NCBI GenBank assembly: GCA_002344075.1 | Contig: DDTM01000073.1 | Location: forward strand, 1,625 to 14,211 | Source of the DNA: Bacteroidetes bacterium UBA2364 | Lineage (GTDB): Bacteria; Bacteroidota; Rhodothermia; Rhodothermales; UBA2364 | Length of the DNA: 12,587 bases | Direction of reading: 5' to 3' | Part shown: in pieces, positions 1-6,140 of the stretch | Position numbering within the stretch: the stretch's first letter is position 1 | Layout of the letters: each line of letters starts with the position of its first letter | Notes under the pieces: model-generated | The model's database searches: none | Told to the model about the DNA's origin: nothing | Seen by the model: only the letters and a program-made list of their open reading frames with translations | Program-made: the position numbers and the translations under genes

Positions 1-114
1 CAGGACTTCGAGCCGTTCGGCGGCATTATGCCGGGGCGCAGCTACAACGCGGGTGTGTCGGCGTTCCTTCTTTGGGCGAAGCGCATGAAACAAAAGTCCC
101 ATTTGGGGACTTGA
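1..114 (+). pseudogene. 3' remnant of an Rhs/YD-repeat family gene (partial, truncated)
   Basis: The frame starting at base 1 is open on the left and stops at 112-114. Its first residues read QDFEPFGGIMPGRSYNAG. This closely resembles the PFGMxMPGRSFN motif just before the YRYGFNGKEKD segment in Bacteroidota Rhs/YD-repeat proteins, which are large exported proteins whose variable C-terminal tips are often toxins. Here the expected YRYGFNGKE segment is absent. After about base 54 the frame becomes unrelated sequence and ends 20 codons later. The fragment therefore looks like the broken end of an Rhs gene, cut by a deletion or recombination that placed the Rpn gene behind it. The motif is seen directly; the family comes from recall of the motif, and truncation is inferred. 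Whether the gene is whole upstream cannot be seen. Confidence 0.6.
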
Positions 115-173
115 ATACACAAATCGAGAAACAATACGAACCAAGCGCATTTTACCCCACCTATTTTAATGCC

Positions 174-1055
174 ATGCCAAGATATATCAATCCTTACACA
201 GATTTTGGTTTCAAGAAATTATTTGGTGAAGAAGGAAATAAGCATTTATTGATAGATTTTCTCAATCAGTTATTACCTTCTCATCATCAGATCCATCACT
301 TATATTTTCGGAATTTAGAGAACCTGCCCGACACTTCAGGCGAACGTAAAGCGTTCTTCGATATTTATTGCGTCTCGATGAGCGGCGAGCAATTTATCGT
401 AGAGATGCAGAAAGCAAAAGTAAAACATTTCAAAGATCGGGCCTTGTTTTACACCACATTCCCCATTCGCGAACAAGCGCAAGTTGGCGATTGGGACTTC
501 GAGTTGAAAGCTATTTATTTTGTGGCGATCCTGGATTTCTTCTATGACGAAAACGAGGAACGTGCGAAGTTTTATCGAGATGTAAAACTGAAAGACCAAG
601 ATTGCGAGATATTTTATGATAAATTGCAGTTCAAATTTCTTCAAATGCCCGCATTCACGAAAACGGAAGTTGAATTAGAGACACACTTCGACAAGTGGGC
701 TTATTTTTTGAAGAATTTGGAGACCTTCGAGCATATTCCCCAGATTTTAAATGAGAAAGTATTTCAAGACGCATTTGAAGTTGCAGAATTAGCAAATATG
801 ACGGTAGAGCAACGTAATTTATACGAGAGTAGCCGCATGAATTACTTGGGCTTGAAGGCCGTTTCGGATACAGCGAAAGAAGAAGGACGCGAGGAAGGAA
901 TAGAAGTGGGTATGGAAGTAGGTAGAAATGAGAAAGAAATAGAAATGATCTTAAAGGCTTATTCAAAGGGTAAAAGCGTGGAATGGATTAGTGATTTCTT
1001 AGACATTCCCCTTGATCGTGTGCGCCAAGTGATCGTAGAATATGAGCGGATGTAA
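174..1055 (+). CDS. Rpn-family recombination-promoting nuclease / PD-(D/E)XK nuclease-family putative transposase
   Basis: This 293-residue protein has the family's N-terminal signature MPRYINPYTDFGFKKLFGE. The PD-(D/E)XK nuclease core follows: Asp63 in FDIYC, then Glu77-x-Gln79 in VEMQKAK, matching the family's D...ExQ metal-binding pattern. The C-terminus has the usual Glu/Gly-rich EEGREEGIEVGMEVG stretch and a small helical end. Family members are DNA endonucleases; E. coli Rpn proteins raise RecA-independent recombination and have been linked to phage defence. I chose ATG174 because the family signature begins there. The frame stays open back to a TTG at 72, but those 34 extra residues come from Rhs-junction DNA and look unrelated. 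No clear ribosome site is visible, which is common in this phylum. Length and catalytic residues suggest an intact gene. It is flanked by Rhs and IS1 debris, fitting the mobile habit of the family. Confidence 0.88.
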   Translation: MPRYINPYTDFGFKKLFGEEGNKHLLIDFLNQLLPSHHQIHHLYFRNLENLPDTSGERKAFFDIYCVSMSGEQFIVEMQKAKVKHFKDRALFYTTFPIREQAQVGDWDFELKAIYFVAILDFFYDENEERAKFYRDVKLKDQDCEIFYDKLQFKFLQMPAFTKTEVELETHFDKWAYFLKNLETFEHIPQILNEKVFQDAFEVAELANMTVEQRNLYESSRMNYLGLKAVSDTAKEEGREEGIEVGMEVGRNEKEIEMILKAYSKGKSVEWISDFLDIPLDRVRQVIVEYERM

Positions 1056-1117
1056 GAGTTCTCGCGTGATAATTAATATTCAGTTGGCCGTGTAGAAAAG
1101 ACGGGCAGCAGCTATGA

Positions 1118-1469
1118 AATGCTCCCCAATTTTGAGACGAAATTCCAAATTTCATCCAGTTCTAAGGTCTCCCCATCTTCATAGGGTACAGTGTTTCTGT
1201 CACGTCGGGTAGCGGCGCTGCTTTTTTTATCCAGTTCAGTGCCATTTGATGAGATACGCCGAATATACGGGCCAGCCCACAGGCGCTTGACCGTTCCTGC
1301 GCTACCTGCAACAACGCCTCTTTGGTTTCTTCAGATGAAAGGAGGCTTTGAAGTACGCCCCCAAATCCTCAATCTTTGCACTTGTACTTAGGGTTGCCTA
1401 CGCTATTCCTGCCACTCTTGACGATGTTCTCAGGCTGGCATTTTTACAGAATCTGGCCTCGGCTACCAT
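1118..1469 (-). pseudogene. IS1-family transposase, decayed and truncated
   Basis: On the minus strand three frames can be joined into one IS1-type product. The N-terminal zinc-finger part reads CKxC, then NIVKSGRNSVGNPKYKCKD, where a TGA at 1369-1371 replaces the last finger Cys. Next comes GFGGVLQ, then an HTH part with CGLARIFGVSHQMALNWIKK, and then LELDEIWNFV, the first catalytic Asp motif (DExW) of the IS1 DDE domain. An apparent single-base loss in an A run (plus-strand T run near 1441-1445) breaks the start, and another frameshift lies near 1180-1187. Similarity ends about 1118, so the rest of the DDE domain is missing. IS1 transposases normally span two overlapping frames, but the stop and the early frameshift here are not the programmed one. 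The gene cannot make active transposase. Confidence 0.85.
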
Positions 1470-1477
1470 TTTTTCGG

Positions 1478-1485
1478 CAAAGATA
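1478..1485 (-). promoter_or_regulatory. Bacteroidota-type -7 element of the dead transposase gene
   Basis: The minus strand reads TATCTTTG here, an exact match to the TAnnTTTG -7 box used by the primary sigma factor of Bacteroidota, placed 9 bases before the ATG of the transposase remnant. I see no convincing TTG at the -33 position, so the call rests on the -7 box and its placement. It probably served the insertion sequence when it was intact. Confidence 0.35.
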
Positions 1486-1615
1486 CAACTCACCCAATGG
1501 TTGACACCACTCTTTATTGCACATATAAACATTACTTTACTTAAATAAAGTGCAAATTATTTCCTTCACCGCTTAATTTTGTCCCTGAAGACACACCAAA
1601 ATAGCCACCCCAGAA

Positions 1616-1646
1616 AGCTATACCTATCAAACGTATAGGCTTTTTT
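1616..1646 (+). terminator. Rho-independent terminator-like hairpin
   Basis: AGCTATAC (1616-1623) pairs with GTATAGGCT (1633-1641) with one bulged base, across a 9-base loop, and is followed by a run of six Ts. The orientation suits plus-strand transcription. No intact plus-strand gene ends close by: the Rpn gene stops 560 bases upstream, with IS1 debris between. The hairpin may have belonged to a gene now lost, or it may stop read-through into the operon beginning at 1783. Confidence 0.55.
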
Positions 1647-1668
1647 GTTGTTTATAAGCTAACGATAT

Positions 1669-1704
1669 TTATATTAAGTACAAATCTTCATAACTTAAGT
1701 ATAA
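1669..1704. repeat. AT-rich imperfect inverted repeat, possible operator
   Basis: TTATATTAAGT (1669-1679) and ACTTAAGTATAA (1693-1704) are inverted copies with one extra base in the second, separated by 13 bases. There is no T tail, so it is not a terminator. It lies about 80-115 bases before the first start codon of the operon, where a regulator or the upstream part of a promoter could bind. AT-rich DNA yields such repeats by chance, so the functional reading is weak. Confidence 0.3.
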
Positions 1705-1713
1705 TCGTACCAC

Positions 1714-1737
1714 ACTACCAAGTTGGTAGTTTTTTTC
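1714..1737 (+). terminator. Palindromic terminator-like hairpin just upstream of the operon
   Basis: ACTACCAAGTTGGTAGT is a near-perfect palindrome around a central G (1714-1730), followed by a T run through 1737. It forms a 6-8 bp stem and has the shape of an intrinsic terminator on the plus strand. It ends about 45 bases before the operon's first ATG, so it either insulates the operon from upstream transcripts or, if the promoter lies before it, acts as a leader attenuator. The 18-base block 1712-1729 recurs inverted at 9217-9234 in the terminator closing the operon. Confidence 0.55.
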
Positions 1738-1782
1738 CATACTAAAGTTTTAATTTAACCCCTAAAGCTGGCCACACTGCTT

Positions 1783-2520
1783 ATGAAGCCTTTGAGCATT
1801 TACTACCGCCTTATTTGGATAATGGCCTTCTTGTTCTCTAGCGGATTCACAGTAAAGGTTATAGGACAAGATAGAACCATTATACAAAGTCGTTCTTATG
1901 CCCGTGTGTTAGCCGACTCTGGCTTTACATCCAAAAACCCAGCTCTATTGTATAAGGCAGCGAAAGAAATTTTACGGTTTCAGGTTGGCTTATTACAAAC
2001 ACCTAAAACAGCGTTTAAAGACACGTTAATGCTACCAACTATTTTACTTAAGTATGCAGAATATTTTCCCGGAAAAGAGTTAGAAAAAGATACTTTAAAG
2101 CAACATATTCTCGCTTTGAAGAAAAGTGCTGAAATATATGAGCGCAGAATGTTCATAGGTAAAACACGTAGCGTTGGGTTATTTAAAATAGATTTATGGG
2201 AAGATCGCTTCATTTTAAAATCCAAGAGTGGCGCTTTAGTAGTCGCATTACCGAGTTTAAAAGGTGAAAAAAGGATCGAGATGGAAGTGTTAGGAAAGTC
2301 AAAACAATGCCCAATCACAAAGGGAGCAAATATTTTGGCCAGTTTAAAGATCAGAAACTCCAGTAGGATTATAGCCAGTGCTACCAATAATACGCCAATG
2401 CTTAAAATTATTCCCCTTATACATTTTTCAGGTATGCAATACTATGCCTTAATGCAAAACCATGATCGTAGTGTGGATACTTGTATAGAGGTTAATTTAA
2501 ATATTTTGGAGGTTGAATAA
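1783..2520 (+). CDS. Exported protein of unknown function, first gene of the sensor/CHAT operon
   Basis: I do not recognise a family for this 245-residue protein. The N-terminus (MKPLSIYYRLIWIMAFLFSSG) is a typical Sec signal peptide, with a probable cleavage region near Ile-Gly-Gln-Asp about residue 28, so the product should be periplasmic or outside. The next 100 or so residues look helical (ALLYKAAKEILRF, then a Lys/Glu-rich stretch). The last half looks like beta strands (DRFILKSKSGALVVALPS, then KGANILASLKI). Two Cys residues remain after the signal peptide, one in KQCPITKG and one in VDTCIEV, and could form a disulphide. There is no catalytic motif and no second membrane helix. The stop lies six bases before the propeller sensor gene, so the two are surely co-transcribed. 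A role as ligand-binding partner or accessory of the sensor is inferred from position only. Confidence 0.8.
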   Translation: MKPLSIYYRLIWIMAFLFSSGFTVKVIGQDRTIIQSRSYARVLADSGFTSKNPALLYKAAKEILRFQVGLLQTPKTAFKDTLMLPTILLKYAEYFPGKELEKDTLKQHILALKKSAEIYERRMFIGKTRSVGLFKIDLWEDRFILKSKSGALVVALPSLKGEKRIEMEVLGKSKQCPITKGANILASLKIRNSSRIIASATNNTPMLKIIPLIHFSGMQYYALMQNHDRSVDTCIEVNLNILEVE

Positions 2521-2526
2521 ACAAAA

Positions 2527-5388
2527 ATGAAATGGTACTTTTCAATCATATTTACCATATCATTTGAATATGTACTTTGTCAACAGTTTGAAGTAACTGC
2601 GCTTCAAAAAGAAATGATTGTATCAAACCCTAACATTATATTTCAAGATGCACAATATGCAGTTTGGTCTAGTACCAGCTTTAATGAGTCAGAAGACCAT
2701 GAAACCTTACGTTTCCCTAGCCTTGATCCAGCTATACAAAGGTTAAGTTTTAAAGGCTTTGCTCAAGAGCATAACCAGCACATTTGGGCATTATCAAGTG
2801 ATGGAACTCTTTTTCATACAGGCAATACACATCAAACATTAAAGCCTTATACAGGCCCTATTTATAACTTTGAAGCTATTGTAGAAGACGATAAGTCTCA
2901 AGTTTGGGGAATAAATAAGCAGGGCTTATGGGAAATCAACTCAAAAGCATTTAGGCATATTACAAAACTCGAAACAAAAGCCCATCACTTAAACCTTAAA
3001 GTAAATAACAATACTCTCCTCATCATTACAGGGCATCAAATATGGAGACTAGAAGGCGCAAGCCTTAAGCTTTTTACTAACCTACCTGACACAAACCTTG
3101 AAATTATAGATATTATTACATACAATAAAAATCATTACATTACAGATAATAAGGGAAAGTTATGGATTTGGGAATACCATACAAAAAAGATACGCCAAAT
3201 TCTTTCTACCAGAAAAGAAAAAATAAATTCAATTATAGAAAATCAAGGACAAATATGGCTAAGCATAGAAAAAAAAGGAATTTTTCATTTATCTCCTAAT
3301 CACAAATTGACCAAAATAACGACAACTACCCCATTACCTAATGATATTATATTTTTATGGAAGACTCGAAATGAGCAAGTCATTGCTTCCTACGAAAAAG
3401 GAACAAAATCATTTTTATTAAAACCTAGTGCTAACCTCGCAGATTTTACCCAAATTTCAGGCCTATTATCTATGACTTATTCAAACGAATTAGGCATCTG
3501 CATCTCTACAACAGACAATATAAAATGCCTCCAAAAACCTAAGTATCAATTTAAAATACCTGAGAAAAATATTCGATTTTTAAATCGCTGGAAGGATGGC
3601 TTTATAAGTATAAGTACTAAAGGATCTTATGATCGTATTTTAATTAACAAACCCCATAAAACAGAATACAAACCCTTTAGAGGAAAAGTTTTTTATGCAA
3701 AAAAGACATCTAGTAATGATTTTTATATCTTATTACGACGGCATCTTATTCAGCTTACCCCTGATGAAGCTCTCAAAGAGTATGCATTATTCGCACATGA
3801 AAAAACTACTGATCCATACCCAACAGCACTTGAAGAAAGTAAGAAAAAAGAATTATGGATAGGTTTTTCCGATGGCAGCATTCGCATCTTACAGGATCAT
3901 AAGCTGGTTCGGGAGTTACCTACAAACATTTGTGGTGGTACAATCAATGCCATTGCCTTTGATGATAGACATGGTATAGCATGGATTGGTACGGATCAGG
4001 GACTTGCTGAGTATAAGATCAGGGATCAACGCTATGTTAAATGTTGGCAGCAACAGACAGGCTTAGAAGATAGACAGGTTACAAACATTCTTGTTTCTCC
4101 AGAAGACCAAACGGTATGGATAACAAATAATAAACATCTTTATAAGGTAAATACCAAACTAAGCATCCTTGAGGAATGGTTTAAAAGCCCGCAATCAAGT
4201 ATGATAGAAAATACACTTCTTATGCAAGCAGGGTCGTATATTTCTTTAGCAACATCAGAAGGTATTTACAGGATTAGTGTAAACAAAATTATACAACTTC
4301 AACAAAATAAACCTCATATTTTACTTAAGGAGGTATTGGTTAATAATAACATAGTACCAACTCAATCTTTTTATATATTCCAGCGGGATGAAAATACGAT
4401 CAAGGTTGAAGTACGTATAAATGACTTTGGGAATATATCAGATTTACAATACAAGTTTGAACTTTTAAAAGATGGCAGTCCAATTTTACAGACACCACCG
4501 TCTTCGCAAGCGTTTTTGGTTTTACCTAGCTTACCTTTTGGCGTTTATAGCCTTAAGGTTTATGGTAAAAATACAAGTAATATTTGGTCTAGTCACCCTA
4601 AGGAAATTTCGTTTGAGATAAAACGCGGGTGGTGGGAGTATCTAGCCTTTCAAATAAGCATAGGCTTAATAGTATTCGCTACTATTTTGTTTATAAGTTT
4701 TATTATAATCCAAAAAAAGCAAGCAGAATTAAAAACAATTAAAGCAGAACTAAAAGCTGCAGAAGCAATAAATGAAGCTAAGAGTCAGAAAATAAATCAC
4801 CAAGCAATGTATCACCACCTTATTGAGAATGAATTAGGGTCTTTAGTGTTTGATATTACATCTAAAAACATCAAAAGATTAGTCCAGGTCAGAGATCGCC
4901 TTGTTAGAATTCAAAAACAAGGCTCTATATATAACCTAAGTGAACCGAATAAGATTATGTCCATCTCAGATTTTTATCAGGGGATAGTAAGCTTATTAGA
5001 AGAACAAATTAATGATCCGATCAAATTCACTTTAGCCTCATATCCTTTAAGTTTAGATGAGTTTCTAACAAAAACACAAGCAGATGATTTAGAAAAAATA
5101 ATCTCTGAAATCATATTGAACTCAAAAAAGCACGCCCAGTGCAGTGAGGTATATTTCAAACTTGTACACATAAGAAATAACACCGATTATTTATGGGAAA
5201 TTCTAGTTGGAGACAATGGCATTGGTTTCGATAAAAAAGAAATAAGCCGTACTGGAAAAGGCTTAGACCTACTAGGCAAAATTTGTGAATTACATAAATT
5301 AAAAATAGAACTAAATACAAATCATGGCACGCACTTTAGCATTAGAATACCACCCTTAAAGCAAAAGGAGAATACAAATGAGTTATAA
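2527..5388 (+). CDS. Membrane sensor histidine kinase with beta-propeller (Reg_prop) and Y_Y_Y domains
   Basis: This 953-residue protein begins with a signal peptide (residues 1-19, ending VLCQQ). Residues about 25-590 hold repeated propeller blades with the Reg_prop pattern: HIWALSSDGTL, QVWGINKQGLW, QIWLSIEKKGIF, ELWIGFSDGSIRI and AWIGTDQGLAEY. A Y_Y_Y-like domain (about 596-698) leads into GWWEY and one membrane helix (about 706-730). A coiled coil (about 731-760) and a cytoplasmic kinase part follow. The HATPase domain has an N box at Asn865 (EIILNSKKHA), a G1 box GDNGIGF (895-901) and a G2 box TGKGLDLLG (909-917), so ATP binding looks intact. The dimerisation segment HHLIENELGS (763-772) is unusual and its phosphorylated His is uncertain. 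Bacteroidota hybrid sensors of this layout often carry the regulator in the same chain; here it is a separate gene overlapping the 3' end by 11 bases. The ligand is unknown. Confidence 0.9.
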   Translation: MKWYFSIIFTISFEYVLCQQFEVTALQKEMIVSNPNIIFQDAQYAVWSSTSFNESEDHETLRFPSLDPAIQRLSFKGFAQEHNQHIWALSSDGTLFHTGNTHQTLKPYTGPIYNFEAIVEDDKSQVWGINKQGLWEINSKAFRHITKLETKAHHLNLKVNNNTLLIITGHQIWRLEGASLKLFTNLPDTNLEIIDIITYNKNHYITDNKGKLWIWEYHTKKIRQILSTRKEKINSIIENQGQIWLSIEKKGIFHLSPNHKLTKITTTTPLPNDIIFLWKTRNEQVIASYEKGTKSFLLKPSANLADFTQISGLLSMTYSNELGICISTTDNIKCLQKPKYQFKIPEKNIRFLNRWKDGFISISTKGSYDRILINKPHKTEYKPFRGKVFYAKKTSSNDFYILLRRHLIQLTPDEALKEYALFAHEKTTDPYPTALEESKKKELWIGFSDGSIRILQDHKLVRELPTNICGGTINAIAFDDRHGIAWIGTDQGLAEYKIRDQRYVKCWQQQTGLEDRQVTNILVSPEDQTVWITNNKHLYKVNTKLSILEEWFKSPQSSMIENTLLMQAGSYISLATSEGIYRISVNKIIQLQQNKPHILLKEVLVNNNIVPTQSFYIFQRDENTIKVEVRINDFGNISDLQYKFELLKDGSPILQTPPSSQAFLVLPSLPFGVYSLKVYGKNTSNIWSSHPKEISFEIKRGWWEYLAFQISIGLIVFATILFISFIIIQKKQAELKTIKAELKAAEAINEAKSQKINHQAMYHHLIENELGSLVFDITSKNIKRLVQVRDRLVRIQKQGSIYNLSEPNKIMSISDFYQGIVSLLEEQINDPIKFTLASYPLSLDEFLTKTQADDLEKIISEIILNSKKHAQCSEVYFKLVHIRNNTDYLWEILVGDNGIGFDKKEISRTGKGLDLLGKICELHKLKIELNTNHGTHFSIRIPPLKQKENTNEL
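5365..5370 (+). promoter_or_regulatory. Strong ribosome binding site for the response regulator
   Basis: AAGGAG lies seven bases before the ATG at 5378, inside the end of the kinase gene. It is the clearest Shine-Dalgarno site in the window and fixes the regulator's start. Together with the 11-base overlap it suggests that regulator translation is coupled to, and perhaps stronger than, that of the kinase. Confidence 0.7.
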
Positions 5389-6127
5389 ACTTAAAGACTG
5401 GAAAGAACCCGATGTATTGGTTCAACCGCCCAGCAGTTTAGCAGATCAACAACGCAAGATTGCGGTCTGGCTGGTAGATGACAATTTTAATTACTTAAAT
5501 GGTTTGATAAAATTTATCAATGGTTGCAAGGAGGTGGAGATGGAAGTAACAAAATCTACGACGGCTTATAATGACATTTATCATCTGGTTCAACAAGCAA
5601 ATCCAGATTTACAACCGCCCTCTATTATTATAGCTGATTTATTTTTAAGAGACTTACGTAAAGAACAAGTAAACTTGGAAAAAGGGTTAGCGTTCATCAA
5701 GCGTATGAAGCAAGCGTTCCCCCAAACACCCTTGATTGTCCTCACGGCATCTACTTGTTTATGTGACCAAAAGCAGGCTTTAGAAGCAGGTGCCGATTTA
5801 TGCCTTTTAAAAAATGAGATCGGTTTAGCCCCTCACCTCATCGCTTATAAGGTTAGGGAACTGGTTCAACCAGTCGGAACTATACTTCAAAAAACAACGA
5901 TACAAGAGATCGTGCTTACTTCTCAACAAAAGCATGTTCTTGAGGTTATGAAAGCCCGAAATAGCCATTCGTGGTCTGACATCAAAGACTTTTTAAAGTC
6001 AAAGAATGGCAAAACCCCTATGACGGCCGCTAATTTTTCATATCACACCAAAAGCATTCGGAGTAAGTTTGGTGTTACACAGATTGGTTTGGCTTTAGAA
6101 AAGTACAAAAATGGTTTTGCATCTTAA
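5378..6127 (+). CDS. Response regulator with LuxR-like DNA-binding C-terminus
   Basis: This 249-residue protein starts with about 28 residues of extra N-terminal tail, then a receiver domain (about 28-160). All receiver landmarks are present: the acidic pair Asp34-Asp35 (VWLVDDN), the phosphate acceptor Asp87 (IIIADLFL), Thr123 (VLTAS) and Lys145 (CLLKNE). The C-terminus (about 178-245) begins LTSQQKHVLEVM, like the LTxxExxVL start of LuxR/GerE domains, and ends HTKSIRSKFGV, like their H..nI..KLgV recognition helix. The stretch between, DIKDFLKSKNGKTPMTAANF, is longer than usual. It overlaps the kinase gene by 11 bases and is almost certainly its cognate partner. It should bind DNA as a dimer when phosphorylated. 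Likely targets include its own operon, but no operator can be assigned. The receiver call is firm; the exact HTH class is less so. Confidence 0.88.
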   Translation: MSYKLKDWKEPDVLVQPPSSLADQQRKIAVWLVDDNFNYLNGLIKFINGCKEVEMEVTKSTTAYNDIYHLVQQANPDLQPPSIIIADLFLRDLRKEQVNLEKGLAFIKRMKQAFPQTPLIVLTASTCLCDQKQALEAGADLCLLKNEIGLAPHLIAYKVRELVQPVGTILQKTTIQEIVLTSQQKHVLEVMKARNSHSWSDIKDFLKSKNGKTPMTAANFSYHTKSIRSKFGVTQIGLALEKYKNGFAS

Positions 6128-6140
6128 ATCATCACCTTCA

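Larger units (their letters stand above)
1056..1782. other. 727-base stretch without an intact gene
   Basis: Bases 1056-1117 separate the Rpn gene from the IS1 remnant and show no terminator. Bases 1118-1469 hold the decayed IS1 transposase on the minus strand, and its leader runs to about 1570, where the minus strand reads GGTGAAGG. Many IS1 elements begin GGTGA, so this may be the old outer end, although no matching second end was found. Bases 1571-1782 are AT-rich and carry two T-tailed hairpins and one imperfect inverted repeat just before the four-gene operon. Two plus-strand open frames here (1191-1391 and 1348-1548) lie antisense to the transposase remnant and are not credible genes. 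Confidence 0.75.

Noticed and set aside
72..173. Longer start (TTG at 72) for the Rpn gene
   Set aside because: The added 34 residues come from the Rhs junction DNA and do not look like the family, whose signature begins at the ATG at 174.
1191..1548. Two plus-strand frames of 66 codons
   Set aside because: They are antisense to the IS1 transposase remnant and show no family features.
1980..2387. Minus-strand frame of 135 codons
   Set aside because: Shadow of the exported protein gene on the other strand.
6111..6140. ATG6111 as start of the CHAT gene
   Set aside because: It overlaps the regulator gene and puts ten polar residues before an otherwise ideal signal peptide starting at 6141.
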